Origin: Nocardioides sp. QY071 | Lineage (GTDB): Bacteria; Actinomycetota; Actinomycetes; Propionibacteriales; Nocardioidaceae | Assembly (NCBI RefSeq): GCF_029961765.1 | Contig: NZ_CP124681.1 | Coordinates: 5,332,001-5,396,000, forward strand | Direction of reading: 5' to 3' | Length of the DNA: 64,000 bases | Part shown: piece by piece, positions 33,783 to 43,253 of the stretch | How positions within the stretch are numbered: position 1 is the first letter of the stretch | Layout: every line of letters begins with the position of its first letter | Notes under the pieces: generated by a model | The model's input: the letters and a program-made list of their open reading frames with translations, nothing else | Told to the model about the DNA's origin: nothing | The model's database searches: none | Made by a program: the position numbers and the translations under genes

Positions 33783-34802
33783 TCAGCGAAGGGCCAGTGG
33801 GAGCGACCGGCGCAGCCGGAAGCGCACCTGCTGGCCCTCGCCGTCCTCCGGGGTGCCGGTGTAGTCCAGCGCCAGCTCCAGGGTGGCCCGGGTGGCGTCG
33901 GCGGGAACGTCGAAGATCACCGTGCGCACGTCGTCCACCGTCATGTCGGCGGGACGACTTGCGAGCTCCCGGCCGTCATCGTCCAGCACGACGTGCGGCA
34001 GGGCTCCGTCGAGGAGGTACGACGGCTCGCCGTAGCCGATCTCGTAGCTCGTGCCCGGCCCGGAGCCACCGGTGAAGTAGGTGTTGATCGAGACGTTCAC
34101 CTTCGCCACCAGCCAGGCCCGGCCCGGCGCTGCCCACCCGACCGCGGCATGCCAGGGGACCGCGGTGAGCGCGGCGACGCCGCACTCGGTCCCGTTGAAC
34201 CGCGCACCGCCGCGCACGGTCGTGCGCGGCTGCTCGGGACACGGCACCTGCGAGCGTCGCGGTGGCGCGGCGGCGAAGACGTCGATCCCGCTGACCGGCG
34301 TGCCGAGGTCGGTGCGCAGCGTGCGGCCGTCGAACTCCACCTCGAGGGACAGGTCGTCAACGTCCGCCGGGACTGTGACCAGCCAGTCGAACCTCAGGTC
34401 GTTGTCGAGCACGATCCGCTCGTCGTCGGCCACGACGGTGAACACCGGGTCGGGCAGCTTGCCGCGGGCGCTGGGCTGCCACAGCGCCCACGCGTCGCCG
34501 TCGGTCTTCTCGGGGCGGTAGCCGATCTCGAGGAACTCCGCTCCCCGGGCCGGTTCGGCGGACCAGTGGTCGTCGTAGGCGCCCACCGAGTGGCGTGCCT
34601 TCGCCTGGGGCCGGCTGACCACGAACTGGTAGCGCAGGTTCGGCAGCTGGACCGTGAGTGGACTGCCCTCGGCCTGGCCGTTGAGCTCGAAGACGTCGCC
34701 GACCCGAGCGTGCTGCTCGTCGTCGCCGGTGACCTGGGAGCAGCCCGTGGCGGCTGTCGCGGCGACGACGGCGACGAGGACACGAGCACCGGTGCGGATC
34801 AT
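33783..34802 (-). CDS. Hypothetical lipoprotein
   Basis: Starting at ATG 34802, the 339-residue product has a lipoprotein signal (VLVAVVAATAATGCSQ, Cys 21). A beta-rich extracytoplasmic portion follows, with three similar halves containing VVSRPQAKARH, VVADDERIVLDNDLRFDWLVTVPAD and the Cys pair CPEQPRTTV/GTECGVA. No catalytic motif was recognised. The upstream open region, which would extend the frame to 35759, is antisense to the acetyltransferase and is not coding. It is divergent from the acetyltransferase by 63 bases. Confidence 0.7.
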   Translation of the reverse strand: MIRTGARVLVAVVAATAATGCSQVTGDDEQHARVGDVFELNGQAEGSPLTVQLPNLRYQFVVSRPQAKARHSVGAYDDHWSAEPARGAEFLEIGYRPEKTDGDAWALWQPSARGKLPDPVFTVVADDERIVLDNDLRFDWLVTVPADVDDLSLEVEFDGRTLRTDLGTPVSGIDVFAAAPPRRSQVPCPEQPRTTVRGGARFNGTECGVAALTAVPWHAAVGWAAPGRAWLVAKVNVSINTYFTGGSGPGTSYEIGYGEPSYLLDGALPHVVLDDDGRELASRPADMTVDDVRTVIFDVPADATRATLELALDYTGTPEDGEGQQVRFRLRRSLPLALR

Positions 34803-34865
34803 GGCGAGGATCCTGTCCCGTAAATCCCGCGCCGACACCCGGGCCCGTCGTCCAGACTCACCCGG

Positions 34866-35780
34866 GTGTCCGCCATCTCGCTGCCCGCCACCCTGCCCGG
34901 GCTGACCGCGCGCCCGCTGACCCTCGACGACGTCGCGGCGGTGTTCGCCGTCGTCACCGAGCAGGAGCGGCACGACACCGGCACCGTCGAGGTCGAGGAG
35001 GCGGACCTCCTCGCCGACTGGGGGCGGCCGTCGTACGACCTCGGGGCGAGCTCGGTCGCGGTCCTCGACGGCGAGCGGATCGTGGCCTACGCCGAGCACC
35101 TCGGCGAGGAGAGGTACGACGCCGCGGTGGCGCCGTCGTACCGCGGGCGCGGGATCGGGACCTGGCTCGCCGGCTGGATCCAGCACCTGGCCCGCAGCCG
35201 CGGCGTCGCGATCGTCGGGATGCCGGTGCCCGAGGGCTCGGCCGGCGACCGGCTGCTCGCCGCGCTGGGGTACGACGTGCGGTGGACCAGCTGGGTGCTG
35301 CGGCTGCCCGAGGGGGCGCGGGTGACGCCGCGGCCGCTGCCCGAGGGCTACACGCTGCGCGAGGCGACGCCGGCCGACCGCCAGCAGGTCTGGACGGTGA
35401 CCGAGGACGCCTTCCTCGAGTGGTCGGTGCGCGAGCGGGCGAGCCTGGCGGACTTCGGCGCCCAGGTCTGGGGCCGACCCGGCTCGGAGCCCTGGCACCT
35501 GCAGCTGGTGACCGGGCCGGACGGCACCGTCGTCGCCGCGGCCCACGCCTGGAACGCCGGCACGGACACCTTCGTCTCGAAGCTCGCCGTCGCTCGGGAG
35601 CATCGGCGCCGTGGCCTCGCCCAGGCCCTCCTCGTCGCGGCGTTCGCCGCCGGCCGCGAGCGCGGGGCCACCTCGTCGTCGCTGTCGACCGACTCGCGGA
35701 CCGGGGCGCTGAGCCTCTACGAGAACGTCGGGATGCGGGTCGAGGCGACCTGGGTGCACCGGGCGGTCCGCCTGGACTGA
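34866..35780 (+). CDS. Tandem-domain GNAT N-acetyltransferase
   Basis: The 304-residue protein starts at GTG 34866. It has two GNAT halves: the first with VAPSYRGRGIGTWLAGWIQHLARSRG (acetyl-CoA loop RGRGIG), the second with LAVAREHRRRGLAQALLVAAFAAGRERG and LYENVGMRVEATW. The two-domain layout is that of mycothiol synthase-like proteins, although the similarity does not establish that activity. A small-molecule amine acetylation is the safe inference. It ends 26 bases before the kinase gene on the same strand, so the two may be co-transcribed. Confidence 0.87.
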   Translation: MSAISLPATLPGLTARPLTLDDVAAVFAVVTEQERHDTGTVEVEEADLLADWGRPSYDLGASSVAVLDGERIVAYAEHLGEERYDAAVAPSYRGRGIGTWLAGWIQHLARSRGVAIVGMPVPEGSAGDRLLAALGYDVRWTSWVLRLPEGARVTPRPLPEGYTLREATPADRQQVWTVTEDAFLEWSVRERASLADFGAQVWGRPGSEPWHLQLVTGPDGTVVAAAHAWNAGTDTFVSKLAVAREHRRRGLAQALLVAAFAAGRERGATSSSLSTDSRTGALSLYENVGMRVEATWVHRAVRLD

Positions 35781-35806
35781 CGCCCGGGCCGGATAGGGTC
35801 GCCCGC

Positions 35807-36862
35807 ATGGGCGAGGTGTTCGCGGGGCGCTACGAGCTGCTTGACCCGATCGCCGCGGGCGGCATGGGCACGGTCTGGCGGGTGCTGGACCGGACGGCCG
35901 GCGAGGTCAAGGCCGCGAAGATGCTGCGGCAGGCCGACGCGGCGATGCTGCTGCGGTTCGTGCGCGAACAGTCGGTGCGCATCGACCACACCCACGTGGT
36001 GACGCCGCAGTCCTGGGCGGGTGTCGACGACCGGGTGCTGTTCACGATGCCGCTGGTGCGCGGCGGATCCGTGTCCGGGCTGATGAAGCGCAACGGCGGG
36101 ACGTTGCCACCGCGCTGGATCGCCGTGCTCACCGACCAGACCCTGCAGGCGCTGGAGGCCGTGCACCTCGCGGGGATCGTGCACCGCGACATCAAGCCGG
36201 GCAACCTGCTGCTCGAGCCGACCGGCCGCCGCCGGCCGCACCTGCGGCTCACCGACTTCGGCATCGCCGTACCGAGCGACGAGCCGCGGCTGACCCACGT
36301 GGCGATGGTGATCGGGACGCCCGGCTACATGCCGCCGGAGCAGTACCGCGGCGCCGACCCCGACCCCAGCGCCGACATCTACGCGCTCGGCGTGGTCGTG
36401 CTCGAGATGCTCACCGGCCGCCGGCCGCCCGCCGACGGCGAACCCGGTCCGATCGACGTCGCGGCGCTGCGCACGGGCGACCCGGAGCACGACGCGGTGC
36501 TCGAGCTGGTCGCCGCCGCCACGGCGTACGACGCCGCCCGGCGCCCCACGGCCACCGAGCTCCTGGTCCACCCGGCCCTACGTGGGCTGGTCGCCCGCTG
36601 GGACGACCCGGCGCTGGCCGACGGGCTCGAGGTGGTCGACGAGTACCCCGACGCCCCCGACCCGACGCCGAGCCGGGCGACCATGGCCTATCCGCCGCCC
36701 CCGCCACCCCCGCCGAGCACGCCGGTCCCCACCGCGGCCGCGACCGCCGCGGTGACGACGTACGGCGCACCGGTGGCCGCCAGGCGCCCGGTCGACGCGT
36801 TCGTGCTGCTGGGCGTGGGTGTGCTCGGTCTCGTGGTGGCGCTGCTGCTCCTGCTCGGCTGA
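35807..36862 (+). CDS. Membrane-anchored Ser/Thr protein kinase without an extracellular sensor
   Basis: The 351-residue kinase starts at ATG 35807. It has a glycine loop (IAAGGMGTVW), the ATP-anchoring Lys in VKAAKML (Lys 38), HRDIKPGN (catalytic Asp 128), DFGIA (Asp 150) and GTPGYMPPEQY. After the catalytic domain comes a proline tract (YPPPPPPPPS) and one C-terminal hydrophobic segment (FVLLGVGVLGLVVALLLLLG) that ends the protein. The PASTA or other outer domain of PknB-type kinases is therefore absent. Signals must reach it through partners or through the cytoplasmic side. It is convergent with a secreted membrane-anchored protein gene. Confidence 0.92.
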   Translation: MGEVFAGRYELLDPIAAGGMGTVWRVLDRTAGEVKAAKMLRQADAAMLLRFVREQSVRIDHTHVVTPQSWAGVDDRVLFTMPLVRGGSVSGLMKRNGGTLPPRWIAVLTDQTLQALEAVHLAGIVHRDIKPGNLLLEPTGRRRPHLRLTDFGIAVPSDEPRLTHVAMVIGTPGYMPPEQYRGADPDPSADIYALGVVVLEMLTGRRPPADGEPGPIDVAALRTGDPEHDAVLELVAAATAYDAARRPTATELLVHPALRGLVARWDDPALADGLEVVDEYPDAPDPTPSRATMAYPPPPPPPPSTPVPTAAATAAVTTYGAPVAARRPVDAFVLLGVGVLGLVVALLLLLG

Positions 36863-36867
36863 GCGGG

Positions 36868-38184
36868 CTAGCGGCGGGCCCGGAGCCGGACCACCCCGGC
36901 GCCGAGGCACGCGAGGCTGGCCGCGGCGAGGCCGAGCCCGGCCCAGTGCCGGGTCGAGAACCAGCTGTCACCGCCGATCGGGCTGCCCGAGGCCACCGCG
37001 GCGAAGGTGTCCTCTCCGACGAGGAACGGGTGCTCCGGGGAGTAGCCGTCCAGGCTGGTCTTCTTGTCCTGCGAGACCACGACGCCGTCGTACGTGGGGG
37101 CGGCGCCGCCGTGGTGACCGATCGCCACGGTGACCTGCACCGGGACGCTGACCGCCTTGCGGTCCTCGGGGGGCGGGGAGACGGCGAGCGAGACCCAGTA
37201 GTCGCCGGGGAGCCGGTCGTCGACCTGGCGCACCGGGAAGCCGGAGCCCACCAGGACGGTCGGGTCGCGGTCCTCGGCCTCGGCGAGGTACTGGCCGGTC
37301 GACGAGTCCTCGGCCTCCGAGTCGGCGTGGACCAGCCGGCCGCGCATCGGGTCGACGAGGTGAAGGGTCAGATTCGGCCCGCTGTAGCCGAACGCCTCCT
37401 CGTCCTCGGCGGTGGCCACGTCGACGCGGACGACCGGCAGGTCGCCCCACGTCAGCGGCACCCGCCACAGCTGCTCGGTGCCCTCGGTGATCGTCGTGCT
37501 GACCGTGGCCGGCTCGTCCTGGGCGTCGATCTCCGGGGCGGTGTCGAACGACGCCGCGCCCTCCAGCCGCTCGGCCTTCCCCGCCTCCGGCCGGTCGTAC
37601 GACGGTGCGTCGTCAGGCTCCTGGTCGCCGGTGCCCGACGACGGGGCCTCCTCGACGACCTTGATCACGTAGGGCAGGTCGGTGGTCGGTGAGCCGTAGC
37701 CGCGGTCGACCTTGATCTGCACGGTGCCGGCGTCGCGACAGGCCTCGCCGGTGCTGCCGTCCTCGCCGCCGACCACGACCCGGGCACCGATGACGGCCTG
37801 CGGGACGTTGCTCTCGGCGTTGTCGGTCTCCTCGCCGCAGCTCGTGGGGCTGCTGGAGCCTTCGGTGGCGACTTCGGCGAGGATCCGGATGCTGTCGCTG
37901 CTGTCGCCCTGCGGCGCACCGAGGACGCCGATGTGGACCCGGCTGCCGTTGATCCGGCGCTGGTAGCTGAAGTAGTGGGGGTACGACGGCCCGAGGGTCG
38001 TGCGCCACAGGCCGGGGGCCAGCGCCAGCGGGTCGGCCTCGTCGGTGCTCGCCTTCGCCGGCAGCGGCTCGCCGCCCAGGTCGACGCCGGGGGCGGCGGC
38101 TGCGGCGCCGTACCCGGTCGTCAACGCCAGCCAGGCCAGGCAGGTGGCGGCGGCGAGATGAGCGGGAGCACGGCGCGGACTCAC
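36868..38184 (-). CDS. Exported membrane-anchored hypothetical protein
   Basis: The 438-residue protein has an N-terminal signal peptide (HLAAATCLAWLALTTGYGAAAAA). A large acidic extracytoplasmic region contains two beta-rich parts (SYQRRINGSRVHIGVLGAPQGD; LPGDYWVSLAVSPPPEDRKAVSVPVQVTVAIG), and one C-terminal transmembrane segment (HWAGLGLAAASLACLGAGVVRLRARR) anchors it. One Cys pair (SCGEETD/EACRDAG) could form a disulfide. It belongs to a type of uncharacterised surface protein often seen near Ser/Thr kinases. The kinase gene ends five bases away on the opposite strand. Confidence 0.72.
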   Translation of the reverse strand: MSPRRAPAHLAAATCLAWLALTTGYGAAAAAPGVDLGGEPLPAKASTDEADPLALAPGLWRTTLGPSYPHYFSYQRRINGSRVHIGVLGAPQGDSSDSIRILAEVATEGSSSPTSCGEETDNAESNVPQAVIGARVVVGGEDGSTGEACRDAGTVQIKVDRGYGSPTTDLPYVIKVVEEAPSSGTGDQEPDDAPSYDRPEAGKAERLEGAASFDTAPEIDAQDEPATVSTTITEGTEQLWRVPLTWGDLPVVRVDVATAEDEEAFGYSGPNLTLHLVDPMRGRLVHADSEAEDSSTGQYLAEAEDRDPTVLVGSGFPVRQVDDRLPGDYWVSLAVSPPPEDRKAVSVPVQVTVAIGHHGGAAPTYDGVVVSQDKKTSLDGYSPEHPFLVGEDTFAAVASGSPIGGDSWFSTRHWAGLGLAAASLACLGAGVVRLRARR

Positions 38185-38275
38185 GCCTGAACCCTATGAG
38201 ATCCACCGCCGGGACAACCCGAGCGGCACCTCGCGCGTCCTTCTCTGAGCACCACATCGACCGACGCACGAGAGG

Positions 38276-38848
38276 ATGGCCACCATGGCGCTGCGCGGAT
38301 CTCGGGGCCCGACCGACGAGGAATTCGTCGAGCTGGTCCACGTCGCCTGGCCGGGCCTGTACCGCACGGCACTGCTGCTGGTCCGCGACCATGCGCTGGC
38401 CGAGGACCTGGTCCAGACGGCGCTCGCGAAGACCTACAGCCGCTGGTCGGGGATCCGCGACGTCGGGGCCGCGCGGGCGTACGCACGGCGGGCGCTGGTC
38501 ACCACGGCGACCAGCTGGTTCCGGCGCCGCTCGTTCCACGGGGAGCGGCCGACCGCCGAGCTGCCCGAGCCGGACACCGACCACGACCCGCGCGGGCCCA
38601 CCGGTGACCGGATCGACCTGCTGGCGGTCCTCGCGCAGCTGCCGCCGCGACAGCGGGCGGTCGTGGTGCTGCGCTACTACGACGACCTCTCCGTCGAGGA
38701 GACCGCCGACCTGCTCGGCATCACCGCCGGCACCGTGAAGAGCCAGACCTCGGCCGGGCTCGCCAACCTGCGGCGCCTGCTCGGCGACGGCGTCGAGCTC
38801 CCCGACGCGACCCCCACCACCCTCACGACCGGAGGCCACCATGGCTGA
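38276..38848 (+). CDS. SigE-family ECF sigma factor
   Basis: The 190-residue protein has sigma region 2 (FVELVHVAWPGLYRTALLLVRDHALAEDLVQTALAKTYSRW) and region 4 (LPPRQRAVVVLRYYDDLSVEETADLLGITAGTVKSQTSAGLANLRRLLG). The pattern is that of the actinobacterial SigE family (TIGR02983). A second ATG at 38285 is an alternative start. The last codons overlap the start of the next gene, which encodes a single-pass membrane protein that may be its regulator. Confidence 0.92.
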   Translation: MATMALRGSRGPTDEEFVELVHVAWPGLYRTALLLVRDHALAEDLVQTALAKTYSRWSGIRDVGAARAYARRALVTTATSWFRRRSFHGERPTAELPEPDTDHDPRGPTGDRIDLLAVLAQLPPRQRAVVVLRYYDDLSVEETADLLGITAGTVKSQTSAGLANLRRLLGDGVELPDATPTTLTTGGHHG

Positions 38849-39959
38849 GCGCCTCACCGACCTGCTCCACCACACCGTGGACGACGTGCCCGTCCCCCAC
38901 CCCGACGCGTTCGCGATCGCCTCCGCCGGCCGCGCGCGTCGTACCCGGCGCCGGGTCGGGACTGTGGCTGCCGCGGCCGCCGTCGTCGCGGCCGCCGGGG
39001 TGGGCGTCGCGGTCGTCGCCGGCCTCGACGACGGGCCCGCCCGCAGCTCGCAGGTCGCGACCCAGGACCCGGCCGACGCGGCGTACGCCGAGCTCGGCGC
39101 GTTCTCCGTCGGCGGGCACGTCTCCGTCGGCGACGCGACGGCCGACCTGTCCCCGGCGCCCCACCACCTCGCGCAGACGTCGGTGGGCGTCGTCACCCAG
39201 GCCACCCTCGGCTCCGACGGCTCCGACGGCCGGGCCTTCGGACTCGTCCGGCCGGACGGGACCGCGACCCGGCTGTCGATCCCCTCCGACGCATGGAGCG
39301 TGACCGGCGACCCGCACGAGCCCCGGGTGGCCTGGCTGGTCCCGCTGAAGAACGAGGGCTGGATCCACGTGTGGGACGTGGCGGCAGACCGGGAGCTCGC
39401 CACCTTGCGGGTCGACCTGCCGGGCGACACACCGGAGGGCGGCAAGTCGGGCCTGCGGGAGGTCCAGCTGGACGGCGACTTCGTCTACGTCGGGACCGAC
39501 GTACGGACCGTCCACCGGGTCGACTGGCGCACCGGCGAGGACCAGGAGCTGCCGTTCTCGCCGGTCGACGTGCACGACGGTGTGGCGACCTCGTTCGACG
39601 ACGCCGGCCGCTGGACGCTCGTGGACGCCGCGACCGGCGACGTCATCCGCGACCTCGGCCCGCGGCTCGAGACGGTGAAGCTCGCGCCCGACGGCGACCA
39701 CGTCTTCGTCGTGCGCTTCGACGACGACGGGTCGCGGGCGAGCGTCGAGCCGACCAGGGGCGGGACGTCGGTGGACCTGCCCGGGTTCACCGGCCTGAGC
39801 AGCTGGACCGTCGGCGGCCGGGTCGTGGGGCAGCTCGACGAGGGCCCGGCGACGCTGCGCCGGTGCGACGTCGACGGCACGTGCCAGGACACCCCACTGC
39901 CGTGGGTCGACCAGGAGAACCCGATCGCGCTTCCGGCGGACTACCTGATGGTCGGCTGA
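38841..39959 (+). CDS. Single-pass membrane protein with propeller-like outer domain, sigma-factor partner
   Basis: The 372-residue protein overlaps the sigma gene by eight bases. A cytoplasmic N-terminal segment of about 35 residues (MAERLTDLLHHTVDDVPVPHPDAFAIASAGRARRTRRR) is followed by one transmembrane helix (VGTVAAAAAVVAAAGVGVAVVAG). An extracytoplasmic region of about 300 residues follows, with repeated strand patterns (DGDFVYVGTDVRTVHRVDWRTGE; FDDAGRWTLVDAATGDVIRD) like a beta propeller. Such proteins commonly follow SigE-family genes and may act as anti-sigma factors, although no zinc anti-sigma motif is present. The stop is at the edge of palindrome B. Confidence 0.8.
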   Translation: MAERLTDLLHHTVDDVPVPHPDAFAIASAGRARRTRRRVGTVAAAAAVVAAAGVGVAVVAGLDDGPARSSQVATQDPADAAYAELGAFSVGGHVSVGDATADLSPAPHHLAQTSVGVVTQATLGSDGSDGRAFGLVRPDGTATRLSIPSDAWSVTGDPHEPRVAWLVPLKNEGWIHVWDVAADRELATLRVDLPGDTPEGGKSGLREVQLDGDFVYVGTDVRTVHRVDWRTGEDQELPFSPVDVHDGVATSFDDAGRWTLVDAATGDVIRDLGPRLETVKLAPDGDHVFVVRFDDDGSRASVEPTRGGTSVDLPGFTGLSSWTVGGRVVGQLDEGPATLRRCDVDGTCQDTPLPWVDQENPIALPADYLMVG

Positions 39960-40118
39960 GCCCTGATCCACCGATGGGTGGCGTAGCGAGCGTCATCCCA
40001 GTGGTGCGATCGCAAGGTGCGGGCGCGACGACGTGCTCGCTCGCCCTTCGAGCGTCCGCAACGCAGCGAGCGCGCCGCTGGGGTGACGCGTAGTAGCCAG
40101 CCATCGGTGGATCAGGGC
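39960..40118. repeat. Large intergenic palindrome, copy B of the three-copy family
   Basis: GCCCTGATCCACCGATGG at 39960-39977 pairs perfectly with the complement at 40101-40118. A second pairing level follows inside (GCGTCATCCCAG with CTGGGGTGACGC). The middle carries the shared core (GATCGCAAGG, GGGCGCGACG, TTCGAGCGTC, CAACGCAGCGAGCGCGC). It separates the sigma-partner gene from the convergent PucR gene. Confidence 0.85.
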
Positions 40119-40122
40119 GAAG

Positions 40123-41676
40123 CTAAGCCATCACCTCGCGCGCGAGCAGCGCCACGTGCAGGGCGAGCACGTTCTCCGGATCGGCCAGGTCGATGTCGAC
40201 GACCTGGCCGATCCGCTGCAACCGGGCGTAGAGCGCCGGTCGCGAGATGTGGCAGAGCTCGGCGGTGCGCACCTTGTTGCCGCCCGTGCGGCAGTACGCC
40301 GCCAGCGTGGTCGTGAGCTGCTCACCGGTTCGGGCGTCGTGGGCCAGGAGAGTGCCGAGCTCGCGCTCGACGTACTGCTGCACGCGGGGGTCGTGGCGCA
40401 GCAGGTGGAGCAGGCCGCGCAGCCGCAGGTCGTAGAGGCGCACCGCCCGCGGCGGGTCGGTGGGCGCCGCCGAGTCGGCGACGACGAGCGCCTCGCGCAC
40501 GCTACCGCCGGACCCGGCGACGTCGTCGACGGCCGAGCCGACGCCGAGGACCAGCCGCGCGCCGGTGCGGGCCAGCCGCTCGACCAGCCGGTCGGTGAGG
40601 ACGTCGACGGCGCCAGCGGCGTGCGCGACCAGCGCGACCACCCGCTCGTCGTCGACGGGTCCGACCAGGCCGCTGGTACGTCGTACCCGCAGCTCGTCGA
40701 GCAGGTCCGAGGCCACGCCGCGCAGCTCGTCGGCGCTGCCCGGTCGCGGCAGCCGCACGACCAGCCCGGTGACGTGGCGGCCCTTCCAGCGCAGCCCGAG
40801 CGAGGTCAGCCGGGCCGCGAGGTGGGGCACGTCGACGCCGGCGGCGAGCTCGGTCAGCAGGGTGCGGTGGGCCTGGAGCTCGAGGCTCTGGGCGTCGCGG
40901 TCGATCAACCGGCCCATCGCAAGCGCGGTCGCGCCGCGCTCGAGGAGCATCCGCTGACGCGCGGTCAGCTCCCCGTCGGCGGCGTCGGCGAGCAGGACCA
41001 GGCGGCCGAACCGACCGGGCTCCGGGCCGACGTCGACCGCCGCGTCGGTGCCGAGCATCCGGGCACTGCGCGAGCGCCGCTCCCAGTCCCCGATCACGGC
41101 GTCGTGGTCGCGGCCGGCGGCGTTGTAGGCGATCACGTGGTGGACCAGGTTCTCGAAGACCACCGGCCGGTCGGCCATCTCGGCCACCAGGTCGACGACC
41201 TGCTGCGGACGGGCGCGGCCGAGGGTGAGCCGGGTGAACGCGCGGTGCGCCTCCTCGGAGGCCTCCAGCTCGGTCATCTGCGCGTTCACGACGATCTGGT
41301 GGACCGCCTGCGTGACCGCCACGAACGAGGTCTCCCGGCGGAACGCGATCAGCGGCAGGTCATGCTCCTCGGCCGCCTCGACGAGGACGTCCGGGAGCCG
41401 GTCGGTGTAGCGCCGGCCGAGCTCGATGGCCAGCCCGGCGAGCCCCACCTCGGCGAGCCCCGCGACGTACTGGCGCAGGCCGCGGTCGGTCGACGGCAGC
41501 AGGATGCCGGTGTTGAGCAGCAGCTCGTCGCCCTGGAGGAGCGGCGCGATGTCGGCCAGCTCGGCGACGTGCACCCATCGGATCGCCCGCTGCAGCCGGC
41601 CCGCGCCGGCCAGCACGACCGGGTCCCCGCGTCGTACCTCCGGCAGGGCCAGTACCTCGGCCAGCGTGGGCAGCAT
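40123..41676 (-). CDS. PucR family transcriptional regulator
   Basis: The 517-residue regulator has the PucR N-terminal ligand domain (LAEVLALPEVRRGDPVVLAGAGRLQRAIRWVHVAELADIAPLLQGDELLLNTG at about residues 5-58). A GAF-like middle and the C-terminal helix-turn-helix domain (LTTTLAAYCRTGGNKVRTAELCHISRPALYARLQRIGQVVDIDLADPEN) follow. PucR-type activators respond to nitrogen compounds and often control an adjacent catabolic operon. Here it is divergent from mmsA and an aminotransferase gene, which points to amino acid, polyamine or beta-alanine breakdown. Confidence 0.93.
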   Translation of the reverse strand: MLPTLAEVLALPEVRRGDPVVLAGAGRLQRAIRWVHVAELADIAPLLQGDELLLNTGILLPSTDRGLRQYVAGLAEVGLAGLAIELGRRYTDRLPDVLVEAAEEHDLPLIAFRRETSFVAVTQAVHQIVVNAQMTELEASEEAHRAFTRLTLGRARPQQVVDLVAEMADRPVVFENLVHHVIAYNAAGRDHDAVIGDWERRSRSARMLGTDAAVDVGPEPGRFGRLVLLADAADGELTARQRMLLERGATALAMGRLIDRDAQSLELQAHRTLLTELAAGVDVPHLAARLTSLGLRWKGRHVTGLVVRLPRPGSADELRGVASDLLDELRVRRTSGLVGPVDDERVVALVAHAAGAVDVLTDRLVERLARTGARLVLGVGSAVDDVAGSGGSVREALVVADSAAPTDPPRAVRLYDLRLRGLLHLLRHDPRVQQYVERELGTLLAHDARTGEQLTTTLAAYCRTGGNKVRTAELCHISRPALYARLQRIGQVVDIDLADPENVLALHVALLAREVMA

Positions 41677-41765
41677 CCGCGTCCTTCCAGTCTGTAAAGT
41701 CGTTGGCCGATATCGTGACAGGTTGATGCTACTCAGCGGCCGGTCCGGGCGCCTACCTTCGGGCC

Positions 41766-43253
41766 ATGAGCACGATCAGCCACTGGATCGACGGCGCCGC
41801 TGTGGCCGTCGCCGACGCCCGCACCCAGCCCGTCTACAACCCCGCCACCGGTGAGGTCACCGGCGAGCTCCAGCTCGCCGACACCGCCCTGGTCGACCGG
41901 GCCGTCGCCTCGGCGTCGGCCGCCGCGGCCGCGTGGAGCCGCTCGAGCCTCGCGCGTCGTACCCAGGTGCTGTTCGCGTTCCGCGAGCTGGTCCGCAGCC
42001 ACGCCGACGAGCTGGCCGCCGCCATCACCGCCGAGCACGGCAAGGTCCTCGACGACGCGGCCGGCGAGGTCGCCCGCGGCCTCGACAACGTCGACTACGC
42101 CGTCGGCATCGCCGAGCACCTCAAGGGCAGCTACTCCTCCGAGGTCAGCACCGGCATCGACGTACGCACCGTGCGCGAGGCGCTCGGCGTCGTCGTCGGC
42201 ATCACGCCCTTCAACTTCCCGGCCATGGTGCCGCTGTGGATGTGCACCACGGCGATCGCGGCCGGCAACGCGTTCATCCTCAAGCCGAGCGAGCGCGACC
42301 CCTCGGCGTCCCTCCTGCTCGCCGAGCTGTGGAAGCAGGCCGGCCTGCCGGACGGCGTGTTCACCGTCGTCCAGGGCGACGCCACGGCCGTCCAGTCGCT
42401 GATCGACCACGAGGACGTCGCGGCCGTCAGCTTCGTCGGCTCCACCCCGGTCGCGAAGTCCGTCTACGAGTCGGGCACCCGCGCCGGCAAGCGGGTCCAG
42501 GCCCTCGGCGGCGCCAAGAACCACATGGTCGTCCTGCCCGACGCCGACCTCGGCATGGCGGCGGACGCGGCCGTGTCGGCGGCGTACGGATCCGCGGGCG
42601 AGCGCTGCATGGCGGTCTCCGTGCTGGTCGCGGTCGGCGACGTCGCCGACCAGCTGATCAAGGAGATCACCGTCCGCGCCAACGACATCGTGATCGGCGA
42701 CGGCACCGTCGCGGGCACCGGGATGGGCCCGCTCATCACCGAGGCGCACCGCGACCGGGTGGCCGGGTACGTCGACGCCGGCTCCGCCGCCGGCGCGACC
42801 GTCGTCCTCGACGGCCGGCAGTCCGAGCTTCCGGCGTCCGGCTTCTTCCTCGGCCCCTCGCTGATCGACCACGTGTCGGAGGACATGTCGGTCTACCGCG
42901 ACGAGATCTTCGGCCCGGTGCTGTCGGTCGTGCGGGTCGACACCTTCGACGAGGCGATCGCACTGATCAACCGCAACGAGTACGCCAACGGCGTCGCGCT
43001 GTTCACCCGCGACGGCGGCGCCGCCCGCCAGTTCGAGCGCGAGATCGAGGTCGGCATGGTCGGCGTCAACGTGCCGATCCCGGTCCCCGTCGCGCACCAC
43101 TCGTTCGGCGGCTGGAAGAACTCGCTGTTCGGCTCGCACCACATGTACGGCCCCGAGGGCCTGGCGTTCTTCACCCGCGCCAAGGTCGTCACCTCCCGCT
43201 GGCCCGACCCGGCGACCTCGACGGTCGACCTCGGCTTCCCGCGGAACCGGTGA
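41766..43253 (+). CDS. mmsA: CoA-acylating methylmalonate-semialdehyde dehydrogenase
   Basis: The 495-residue enzyme has the mark of the acylating MMSDH branch: PFNFPAMVPLWMCTTAIAAGNAFILKPSERDPSAS. The general base position reads ALGGAKNHMVVLPDAD, with Asn in place of the usual ALDH Glu, and the active Cys sits in AGERCMAVS. The C-terminus contains HSFGGWKNSLFGSHHMYGPEGLAFFTRAKV. It converts malonate or methylmalonate semialdehyde to acetyl- or propionyl-CoA. The downstream aminotransferase overlaps its stop and would supply the semialdehyde. Confidence 0.95.
   Translation: MSTISHWIDGAAVAVADARTQPVYNPATGEVTGELQLADTALVDRAVASASAAAAAWSRSSLARRTQVLFAFRELVRSHADELAAAITAEHGKVLDDAAGEVARGLDNVDYAVGIAEHLKGSYSSEVSTGIDVRTVREALGVVVGITPFNFPAMVPLWMCTTAIAAGNAFILKPSERDPSASLLLAELWKQAGLPDGVFTVVQGDATAVQSLIDHEDVAAVSFVGSTPVAKSVYESGTRAGKRVQALGGAKNHMVVLPDADLGMAADAAVSAAYGSAGERCMAVSVLVAVGDVADQLIKEITVRANDIVIGDGTVAGTGMGPLITEAHRDRVAGYVDAGSAAGATVVLDGRQSELPASGFFLGPSLIDHVSEDMSVYRDEIFGPVLSVVRVDTFDEAIALINRNEYANGVALFTRDGGAARQFEREIEVGMVGVNVPIPVPVAHHSFGGWKNSLFGSHHMYGPEGLAFFTRAKVVTSRWPDPATSTVDLGFPRNR

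Noticed and set aside
41933-43249. Long open frame fused in front of the aminotransferase
   Set aside because: It overlaps mmsA in another frame and has Arg/Gly/His-rich composition without motifs; the aminotransferase motifs begin only after 43250.
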